A stretch of DNA of 64,000 bases from Ephydatia muelleri (Eukaryota > Porifera > Demospongiae > Spongillida > Spongillidae). This document shows positions 54,741 through 64,000 of the stretch, in pieces. Location of the stretch: the NCBI GenBank assembly GCA_013339895.1, contig JABACO010000011.1, forward strand, positions 9,200,546 to 9,264,545. Direction: 5' to 3'. The first letter of the stretch is position 1. Every line of letters begins with the position of its first letter. Both the position numbers and the translations under genes were made by a program. The notes under the pieces are model-generated. The model did no database searches and was not told the origin of the DNA. It worked only from the letters and a program-made list of their open reading frames with translations.

Positions 54741-56688
54741 TTCTATGTTATGCCAGTGCTTGCTGGCACAGGCCCAAACGGCCCCCAAACCCCTCCCCTG
54801 TCTCTGCACAGTGTTGTGTGGTTAGTGCAAACATGTAATGTGCATTTAAAAAACATACACAATTTGTCCTCTTCTGCTATTGCTATTACTAACAATGAGT
54901 GTGGCTGCACCATATGTACTTCTGAATGGTGTCAGCAGTTACTGTAAGTGGCTGCACCAATGCGAGTGTTGTATTTGGCTGGATTGTAGCCACATTGCTC
55001 CACCATACCAGGGATAGGAAGGTGGAGCGGAAGTTCTTAGATGCGAGTGGCGTCCCAACTTTGAAGTGGAAGAGGGGGAGTGGAACAGTGGCAGCATTAT
55101 TTGTAGGCCTCCATTGCTAGAACTGCCTGCCTTTGGTACACTCAACACACCTGCCCATCTGGTTTGCTTGGCATGCCAGCTGAGTACTGTGGAACGTAGG
55201 GGTATTTAAGTAAATTTGTTGAGCCTAAGGTGGATATCCCTGGAGGTGTTGAACACTCCGGATGGTCAGTCTCAGCATTGGGTTCCTGGTGCTGCTCTTC
55301 TCCAGTACAAAACCAGATACAGGAGTGTCCTCGAGTAATATTTCGCCTCATCTCCATAGAAACAGTCCCAAACAGACTTTTAACACAACTCTTGATATTG
55401 AACGGGGTCGTGGTCCTAGAAAAAAAGTACCAGGACTTTATGCATCAGGCATGAGGCCCAAAGCACACTCCACCCCCCCTCCCATCATGTACATGTACTT
55501 GATTGTAAAGTTTATGGCATCAGGCACAAAAGGCCCATGCCACATACATGCACATGTAGGTACTACATGTACGTCAATAGTGTTTGCTTCTTAGAACTTG
55601 GTACTAGCTCAATAGCTAACATCAGATTAGGATAACCTCAGTTTACATAGCAAACAATGCCCTTTTGTTGTTGACCTCTGAGCTGCACAAATGAATATTA
55701 TATTTATCTTACATGTACCTATGGGACAGCATCCAGCAAAATCAGGCTTGTAAGGTTATAATTTTATTACTATAAAGATTTCACGTTACATTTTTACCTT
55801 TTCTTTTCGTACACTTGTTCCCACACCATTTCTGTACCGGTACATACTGATTGTGTGTGCATGTGTGTATGTATGTATACACGTGTGCATGTGTGCATAT
55901 GTGTGTATGTGTGTGTGCATGCGTGTGCATGTGTGTGTTGAAAAGTGCAAAGCAATAGAAAACTTTCCAATGCCCTTGATCCTTGCATATGGTGGCAGTG
56001 AATATTATTGCTACTTGTGTATGGCAGGACTGGGCCACTGGAAAGTTTACATAAGGCTAGCAGCTGAATGGTAATACATGTACATGTAAGCTTAGTGTTC
56101 ACATTCAACTACACCAAACTTTCTTCAAAAGCACAGACCCAGCTACATGTACTTCACAAGCACAGCACCATGGCTATACAGCACCATCAAGCACATAGGA
56201 TGATATTAAAAGGTGGGGGGGGGGGGGGGGGGGCAATGCCCCCACTTTGACAAAAATAAGAATGTGGCAATGGGCCCCATGCTTCCTACAACTGTACACC
56301 ACTGACCTTAGCACCCCTTCACAGTCACTGCACCATGACTATTTCACAAGCACTGCACCATAGCACTATGTCACAGGCACAGCACCGTATTAGAGGCACT
56401 GCACAATAGCACTACACTACACAATAAGCACCAAATCACTAATATGGAATGAAGGCCTGCTTTTCTATGGATGTTTTAGTGATTTTAGAAGCTTCGTACA
56501 CGTGTGTTTCGCATATGGCGCGTAGTCAAGGATCGGGGACTTGGTTGCCCAAAGATATCAGCACATCAGCTACAACACTACACAGCAGAGTATATCATGT
56601 GACCCCCTGTAACATCGACCCGCCCACAATACACACCCCAAACTGTGTGTATATGTGTGTGTGCTTGTACATGTATGTACTTGTGTGT
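54641..56688. other. No recognised gene; homopolymer tracts
   Basis: Poly-C at 54711-54740 and poly-G at 56215-56233. A plus-strand frame at 54926-55120 (SGCTNASVVFGWIVATLLHH) and fragments near 55230-55480 have some coding-like composition but no family I recognise and no clear splice structure. 56280-56430 repeats CACTGCACCAT-type units. Confidence 0.5.
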
Positions 56689-56802
56689 GCTTGTGTGTGT
56701 GTGTGTGTGTGTGTATGTGTGTGTGTGTATGTGTGTGTGTGTATGTGTGTGTGTGTATGTGTGTGTGTGTGTGCGTGTGTGTGTATGTGTGTGTGTGTGT
56801 CT
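56689..56802 (+). repeat. (GT)n / TGTA microsatellite
   Basis: GT tract punctuated by GTAT at near-regular intervals. Confidence 0.95.
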
Positions 56803-58198
56803 ATCACCAAGATCAGGGGGGAAAGGAGGGTTAATTTGCTAGATATGTTTTATTTGTCTACAGTAGAAGTTACAGAAGCCTCATGTGTGTACATGCATGT
56901 GTATTTGTCACAATACAGGCAACACACACAAACACAGCCCCTCCCATTTGCACATGCCATAACTAATTGACCACAATATCACATCATGTGTGTGTGTGGT
57001 GTGTGTGTGTGTGTTTGTGTGTGTGTGTTCACCAAGATCAGTGCCATGTTTGAGCCACTCCCTTACCACACTGGTAACGCACACACACATACACAAACAG
57101 CCTTACTCTGTTCTGGCTTCACATTTTTCACTGTTGCATTTGTGGTATTCAGGCTCAAGATAACTCAGCCATGTGTGTTCTGCCGCAGCAAAGGGCTGTT
57201 GAAATGTTGTCCATATGTAACACACATACACACATACAATACAAACATACAAAAAAATTAATTGTTTACACATACACAGATATGCATACTTGTATGAGCA
57301 TGCACTATTTGTATACCATCCCTTGAACTATTGTATTCATTGTTATCAACAAGACCTTTACATTGGTACATGTAGCAGAGAATGGTTGCAGAGAATGTCT
57401 GACAGTTTGTTTGATCTGTGTGATGCGTTTTAGTGCTTGCGTGTTGTGTCATATCGAGTAATCGCCCATACATTGGCGGTCATCTTGTGATTTATTTCAA
57501 ATTGTTCACTAATACGTTTCACTGTGATGCAGTCGACAACACATGCACAACATTCACGTTTGAGTCCGTTGCCAACTTTCTACATATGTCCATATGCACA
57601 TTTGCATACATTACATTGACAAAGCCTGCTACATACCACACTGACACAATAAACCATTTGTAAATAGTTACACCTTATAACTATGGTGCCTTCACATGAG
57701 TACACTAGCTACGGTGCCTTCACAGCGGTAACTGAATATACATGTAAGTACGCAAGGTAGCTACAAAGCATGCAGTGCAGGGTAAGAAGTGACTGACATT
57801 ATTGCAATTACCAAGTTGAGAGATGTGCAAGATCCGGAACGTATGGGTACGATAACGTACATTTATATGTATAGGCTACTCAACTGGTAGCAACAAACCT
57901 TGTTACGTAGCGCTAGGAGGCGTGCAGAATCGATTTCAGGCCCGATTTCATACTGTATAAAACATTTGCCTTGTCCCGCGATTTTTAGGGCACGAGACGG
58001 AGACAACAATCCGATTCGATATAGAATCCTTCTTTCAATTATGGAAGCCGATTTTTAAATACAAAGACCCAATTTTCAATATATATTATAGTTCTTCGAT
58101 GTACTAGCTACATGTTTTTCCTTTGGCAAATTGGCAAATCGTAAAGGTATTGACACAAATGGTCATAGAATTTGTAATGAGAAAACGCACCCATTGAC
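56803..58198. other. No recognised gene
   Basis: Short GT tract at 56988-57028. 57460-57510 is a copy of the CCATACATTGGCGGTCATCT repeat also seen at 53850. Otherwise unique AT-rich sequence. Confidence 0.55.
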
Positions 58199-58200
58199 TA

Positions 58201-58510
58201 GTCTGGCGTAGCCACACCCTCGCGTAGACACGTAGGGTCTGGGGAAATGCCTATACCCGACTGGTTCTAATGAGCAATTATTGCGTTCTACGTCACGCTG
58301 CGTCACGTAATGAGAAATGCATCGAAATTGGCTTGTAGATTAGCAAACAACACCCTTGCTGAGTACAAGCCAATCTTAGCCCATTTCGCTGCATTCCTCA
58401 TTACGTGACGCAGCGTGACGTAGAACGCAATAATTGCTCATTAGAACCAGTCGGGTATAGGCATTTCCCCAGACCCTACGTGTCTACGCGAGGGTGTGGC
58501 TACGCCAGAC
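58201..58510. mobile_element. 310-bp foldback MITE with TA flanks
   Basis: Arms of about 125-130 bp: GTCTGGCGTAGCCACACCCT pairs with the end GTGTGGCTACGCCAGAC, including the inner ATTATTGCGTTCTACGTCAC pairing. The loop is around 58330-58385. TA occurs immediately on both sides. No coding sequence. Confidence 0.9.
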
Positions 58511-58821
58511 TACTACGTGTACATTGAGGACAATGTTATGACAATCCTAGGGAAGCGACGCCTTAAATAGGAAAAATACGGCGACCCCACTAAAAATCAT
58601 GGCAAATGTAGTGTACTAACAATCCCCTTTGGCAAATGCTGAGAAAAATCTGGTGTGCTTGGTATTGAAGTACCCCATACATGTCTATGGGAAGTTATAC
58701 GGGAATATTCGGTGATTCGCAAACCGCGAATTAATTAGCTTTCCCTTTGACCGCTCATTTCTGGATATGAGTGAGGATCCGCCGGTAGAGTTTCAAGTAC
58801 CGGTAGCAAACAAGATTGCTA

Positions 58822-60198
58822 CAGGGGCGGATCCAGGATTTCAGAAAAGGGGGGTTGTTAATGAATAATGATTAATTAAAGAGGGGCGGGTGCGGGAGGG
58901 GGAACCCCGCCCGCCCAGCTAGGGGGCCTGGGGGAGCGCTGTAAGCTCCCCCAGCGGGGTCTGGGGCTCCGCCCCAGACACCAACGCTTTTTTATTATAT
59001 CATGCTCAAAACACTACATAAAACTGCGTGCAAAAACGGAAATAGTACCGGTATATATTTTTCATGAATCAAATAATTCAGAAATTTATTTGTACGATTA
59101 TAAGAATTGCTGTATCTATGTACTACAATCGGATGCTTGAAACAGTTTTCTGGGATGTGCTCGCATGCAGATTTCATCCACAGGTACTCTTTCTTTATAG
59201 TGCACGCATGCATGGAAATCAAAGCCAAAAGATGTTGCATATGTTTTGATCCTTCTCATTGATTAACTACATGTAGCTACTTCGGCGATATCTAGCAAGC
59301 GCTCTCCATGACCATTTACATGTATAGGCCCTTTTCGTCACTCGGATATTTCCGTAAAAGCTGTGAATCAACATGGCGGACGTGTATTAATTTATATTGT
59401 GTGACACTGACGTATGTTAGATTACGGAGCGGTCACATGACACAGGAAAAGGGCCTATACGGTGCCTCGATCTCTCGTAGGATCATTTCATATAGATTGA
59501 TCAATGCTTACTTTTTAAAGTAAGAAAACTGCATGCATACTTGAGTAAGAGATTTTATAAATGTCCTGTTTTGTTCTTTAGAGTGCAGTGTGATACTGTA
59601 GTTTATTGCCGTATTGGAGAAGACTTTTAAGTTACATCGCCTCTTGCATGGTTGCATACGAGCGAAAGAAAATTGATTCCGCTATCACAGAACAAGCAAT
59701 CGCTATAGCGATCGTTTTAAATCACGTAGAGTAGATTGTATAACCTTCTGCACTGACAGAATGCCACAGAAAGCTTGTGTTCAAGACAAGACAAAATCGC
59801 GGGTCCGTTACACGAGGCACGCGCACGCCGTTACTTTTTGTTTAGCATCAGTACAGAAGCTATGTTGCTTGTTATTTTATGTAAAGAATACAGTTGTAAA
59901 CCTTGCTTACGCAAGTAAGCACCATGCGCTTACGTAAGAAAGATTGATCAATCTATGGTTAATAACTACATGTGCACGTACATGATTATTAATAAAAATT
60001 AATGTGCAATGCAAGGCGGATCGATTCGGTTAGCCTTTTAGCCTTGCTAGAGTGGAAGCGCCTTTAGGAATCTTTCTCTTTTGTTCCGAATTTCCTATTA
60101 GTGAATGTTAATATTATTCATTACGGGTCTGAAAGGGGGGGTTGCAACCCCCCCAACCCCCCCCCCCCCCCCCCCCCCCCCCCCTGGATCCGCCACTG
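58822..60198. mobile_element. Non-autonomous TIR element with TGCTA duplication
   Basis: Termini CAGGGGCGGATCCAG and CTGGATCCGCCACTG are inverted repeats with two mismatches. TGCTA borders both ends (58817-58821 and 60199-60203). Subterminal G and C tracts (58849-58857; 60136-60184) resemble those of the hAT elements. The interior has no transposase. GC-rich hairpins at 58885-58985 include GGGGGAGCGCTGTAAGCTCC and GGTCTGGGGCTCCGCC. Confidence 0.85.
59323..59459. mobile_element. Small MITE nested in the TIR element
   Basis: 137 bp with inverted ends TATAGGCCCTTTTC and GAAAAGGGCCTATA. No coding sequence. Possible but not proven mobile element. Confidence 0.6.
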
Positions 60199-60203
60199 TG
60201 CTA

Positions 60204-60869
60204 TGATGACCACGGTCTGCAGCTTAGTAGACGTCTCGTGAGCAAATGATCGTTAATATTCCTGAAAATATTAACTCTTTTAATAAAATTATTCTTTTAG
60301 TGTGTGTCAGGGTATGTATGTATGAACATATATTATATCAAAATTAATAATTTACATGTGAATAAATTATCGAGCGGTAGAAATTAATTGTTTGTCTTGA
60401 TTTTAGTTTCACGATGCGTTACGTAACCTGATTGAAACATGCGTATAATACTTAGAATTATTTTTAGAACACAGTAAGCTTGTGTAAAATTCGATTTGAA
60501 AAAAATTGCAAGATGTCCTCCGATGTATGGGACATTTCTGGATATGCAATACATGCCTCACTATAGCTTATACCACCGCGCGCGTCCGTAAGCTCTGAAA
60601 GGTCAGAAAGGAATTTGGACGCGCTGTAGACTAACACTTGGCGGTTACTGTAGCTGTCAGCCCAGTGCCTCAGTGGTATTAGCACTATTCATATTTAAAA
60701 AAAGGCTGGAAACGGAGTTTATCGTTTTTTACTACCTTAAAATTCATTATAACATTAACCCATGCTTAGTAATTGAATTATTTTTACTCCTTATAGGTGC
60801 AACTCCATAATATCCTTTGTTGTGTACAAAAAGCCCAAACTTTTACATGTCAAGGTTTAAGCTTAAGTT
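60204..60869. repeat. Dispersed repeat copies, no gene
   Basis: 60500-60545 carries the GATGTCCTCCGATGTATGGG repeat. 60550-60870 is collinear with 27155-27560 in part (CACTATAGCTTATACCACCG, GCAACTCCATAATATCC). Confidence 0.7.
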
Positions 60870-61219
60870 TAAGAATCAAGTGATCATGGAGTAGGTTGGA
60901 CAGATAAACACAAGCAGAGTGTATGACAATTGCAACTGTAGTGGAAACGTAGATCCCAATCTCAGTAGTTATAGCAACTCATATTAGTCTGATCTCTACA
61001 TCAATGCATACACATTATATACTTACAAGTCACACACAGAAAAGAGGGGTTCACAGATATTTGGTGCATGCATGGGACACAGTACAACTAGAGATCCATT
61101 CAGATTAGTCCATGTGCATTCAACTGCCCAAGGTGTTGATGACATAATAGATCCACTGATATTACATACACCTCTCCATCACTTTCAAGCTTGACCTCAA
61201 GCTTAACAGTAGTCTAAAA
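60870..61219. repeat. Copy of 28590-28860, no gene
   Basis: AAGAATCAAGTGATCATGGA to CAACTGCCCAAGG matches 28578-28845. It joins here to a different continuation at 61133, and the upstream part skips about 1 kb relative to block C2. Confidence 0.8.
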
Positions 61220-63765
61220 ATAATCAAACTGCATCCCTGTGTGGGACAAAGCAAGGCCTAAGTTAGGGGATGGTACAACACTCAACCACTGACATGATAA
61301 GAGGAAACTGACATCAGACAAGCCCAGTCTACTATAGAGCTCTCAAGCTATAGCTCTGCAAGCTCAGTACCTTCAAGTTTTTGTGACAATGCTCATTGAG
61401 TCATCATATTCTTTTCACCAAAATGTGAGGGCAGCAAACCTTCACCAGGTGGTGTAAATGTTTATAGCATCATTTGGGTGATGGCCATTCAAGAACTCAT
61501 CAGGTGCAGCGACAAAAACAGAACTTTAAAAAAAGCTGCAGAGCAATGTGTATACAGTGGACTTAAGCCCAGACCTTCCTGGCTAGGACTTGACAAGCTT
61601 GTCTCCAGCTTGAACTGCTGGCAGAAAGGTTGACTGTGATGGTGGTTTTCAGTTAACTATTTAGTATTTATGACACAATGAATTTTTACTTACTTTAATT
61701 GTATCATGCAATACATTTATATTGACATACATAATACATGGTAATATCAAGATAATACACACATTCTTTACATACACAGAGTTAGCTGTATCGACTGGTG
61801 TCATGCAAGATGGAGGAGCAGGTCTTGTTAGAATGGCTCTGGCATTTGCCCTGACCACGGTTAAACTAAGCTGTCCATAAAGATTTTGTATTTTAGGCCA
61901 TTGGTACGGTCAGCAATACATAATGCCAACTGAGAAAATTTTTTTGGGTTTCTTGCATGACTCCATACTCCATACACCTCCACTGCTAGGGGAATGTACT
62001 TCCAACCTAGTTCTTTACACTTTGTTTTCAGAGTCAGTGCATTCTGTTGCCATGTGCTGCCACACCAGATGACACGCCCACTTCCACTATCAGTGATGAG
62101 TTATGTGGGATGCCTAGTGACATCAAAAGCAGCAGATGCACCTCCATTCCAGTTGTTACTAGGATGTCTGCAGGTCTTGTCCTAAGCTTGTCAACTCTCC
62201 ATCCACATCCAACCTCAAGGTGTGTGGCCAAACCTGCTTGATGAAATGTATTATATAGTCCATCTCTTAGGCATATTGTGCCTGGTGGTCACATCACCCC
62301 CACACTTGCAAGTGATGCAGTGGTAAGCCAGTGGATCCAAAGCACTGCCTGGGCATAGAGGGCACACCATGGAAACTACCATCCAGACCCACTGAGGGGT
62401 TTATACCCAATTCACCATGGTCTACAGCTCTTTAAGTTGTAGATATAAGCAAACGTAGCCCAAAATCTCATCTTCTTGGACTCAACTGGGCCTGCTGCCA
62501 GGCAGAATCTACCCCTGTGCATTCCGCAAATGTATTGTAATGTCTGAGTCAAATATGAGCACTGATGGGGAAATAAGTGATGGAGATGTATTCCTGGCTA
62601 TGTGTACCTGTTTGCAGTAAGTGGCACACAGGTGTAACTAAACCAGTGCTACGTGATGATCTATTGTACCACTGTATCCATTGACACAAGTGCTAAAGCT
62701 GCCTTATGGGTTCAGAACACCAAGTCACCAATTGGTGCTCCCAGGATCTGATGCAGGTTTAGAGCACTAGATGCCTGGATTGTTGCTGGAAACAAAGACA
62801 GGTCTCCTGTATTGTATAACCAGCATTTCCTTGGATTGACATGGAAGTCAAGTGGAGGACTTTGATATTTAGTGCTTAACACCAAAGCTGACTTGCCTGT
62901 CAGAGTGCCATCATCCAAGCACCACATGTGGTGTGACAACTCAGCACATTTGCGTCATTTTGTATAGCAATCACTATGCACTGGAGCCACAAGTGCAAAC
63001 AAAAATAGACCAAGTGGCTCTCCTGCAGCTGTTCAGAAGATAATGCCCTTCCCCTCTCCTCCCCCACCATTTCCCCCTCCTCCTCCCCTCCCCCACATAC
63101 GTCCACCACTGGAATGTGTGTCTGTCATACACCATTCCCACTGTCTGTTGTGTGGTGCTTTTGGCCTTCCAGAGTGGAGTGATTACATGCGATGCATTTG
63201 TACACATGGTGTGAGGGTATATACACACTGAGTAAAGGATGGGCTGTTTGTGTCCTATTGTGTACTTTGGTGTGTGAGGTGTGTGTGTGTGTGTATGTGC
63301 TGAGTATGTGTGTGAGAGTGTGCCTGTTATTCATTGCTGTGCCAGGTCTGGTCATGTCTATTTTCCCCTTTGCTCAGAAATTTGTTATGTCTGCATGAAG
63401 TGTGTCACAATAACTTGGCACTCCCACAACATTTCCTTATATGGAAGTTCAGCAATGTGTATCTAATCCAGTAAGGGGTTTCCTCAGGTGAATGTGTGGT
63501 CTCTTTAATAATGGCTCTGTGCTTTCCTTGACACACCTTGGTGTTTGGGTTGTGAATGCTTGTGTGAGGGAAACACCTTCACACCACACCCACTTCCCCC
63601 ACATCCCACTACTCATCTAAAAAGCAATTGTATTAAAAAGTCACACACATACACCCAACACACACACACACACACATGAACATACATAGGGTAAACGCAC
63701 ACACATCTATAAAAAAAATCATTGAGAAGGTAAAAATAGGTTTATTTCATGTTGCTGTCGTCTTT
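61220..63765. repeat. Duplicated block D2 (pairs with 13560-17117)
   Basis: Collinear with D1 up to the stop codon of the phosphatase gene. No intact gene. It lacks the long GT tract and one tandem copy present in D1. AATAAA on the minus strand at 63741-63746 lies about 20 bp past the RPTP2 stop. Confidence 0.88.
62034..62939 (-). pseudogene. Non-LTR reverse transcriptase relic, copy 2
   Basis: Minus strand: WCLDDGTLTGKSALVLSTKY, HVNPRKCWLYNTGDLSLFPA, LHQILGAPIGD (62939-62712), then the CPLCPGS knuckle near 62370 and LRTRPADILV near 62175. The first 75 codons are in one frame here, whereas D1 has a tandem duplication at this place, so this copy preserves the RT block better. Confidence 0.8.
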
Positions 63766-64000
63766 TCATCGGAAGTTTGAGTACTGATCGAACTGATCAA
63801 GAAGCACAACCATGGTCTTGAAGATACTCTGGTATTGGTCCTGTATCCATGGAGACATAATGCAGGTAGCCATGTTGGACAACACATGAGGTATGGCTTA
63901 CCACAGTGAGCACTGCTCCAGGCTTCTGGCTACGAATAGACTTGACTGTCTGGAACACATCCACCACTCCTTCTGTCTTACACTGCTGGGTTACCATGGT
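63766..64000 (-). CDS. Second RPTP gene, last two exons, partial
   Basis: Exon 63840-63766 encodes [20 protein letters not shown] and the TGA stop. Exon 64000-63902, cut by the window edge, encodes [20 protein letters not shown]. They equal the last exons of the gene at 17118 apart from one Thr-to-Ser change, with the same splice positions. The rest of the gene lies beyond the window. The reading frame is intact, so this may be a functional paralogue produced by duplication of block D. Confidence 0.88.

Noticed and set aside
54926-55120. 64-codon plus-strand frame with a hydrophobic segment
   Set aside because: Some coding-like composition but no family recognised and no exon boundaries that extend it.

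Overview
This is a eukaryotic, animal genome window. The genes are split by short GT-AG introns (about 50-110 bp, some longer). The main host gene is a receptor-type protein tyrosine phosphatase (RPTP) with Ig and fibronectin-III (FN3) domains. Most of the remainder is transposon relics, foldback elements, minisatellites and (GT)n tracts. Compact introns, an animal-type RPTP and this mix of mobile elements suggest a sponge (Porifera) or another early-branching animal. That is inference; no rRNA, tRNA or mitochondrial marker is present to confirm it. I saw no prokaryotic features.

Layout. 1-2034: 16-bp minisatellite. 2364-6297: a P-element/THAP9-like transposase relic between long inverted arms. 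6088-10481: block B1 (minisatellite, pseudoexon, foldback element, truncated hAT). 10482-13330: block C1 (Ty3/gypsy and non-LTR relics around a 25-bp minisatellite). 13560-17110: block D1 (non-LTR reverse-transcriptase relic, GT repeat). 17118-24588, minus strand: RPTP gene, 24 exons, in frame throughout, 5' end not found. 24606-27150: partial exon duplication and minisatellites. 27711-31530: block C2. 31545-37799: two head-to-head copies of a Helitron-like element encoding 15-residue repeats, each ending next to a 296-bp foldback element. 37848-45524: block B2, whose hAT element (40775-45517) is split by a second hAT element (41820-45036). 46138-49859: Ty3/gypsy element with one truncated LTR. 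49860-60870: mostly repeats, including two further inverted-repeat elements. 61220-63760: block D2. 63766-64000: last exons of a second RPTP gene, a paralogue of the first.

How it fits together. Three large blocks (B, C, D) occur twice, so the region grew by segmental duplication that carried along the 3' end of an RPTP gene and an exon of its ectodomain. The most unusual coding observation is the RPTP architecture. A cysteine-free Ig-type domain lies between the transmembrane helix and the phosphatase domains, so on the cytoplasmic side. The long open frames over the minisatellites follow from repeat periods of 16 or 25 bp with no stop codon, and I do not call them genes.
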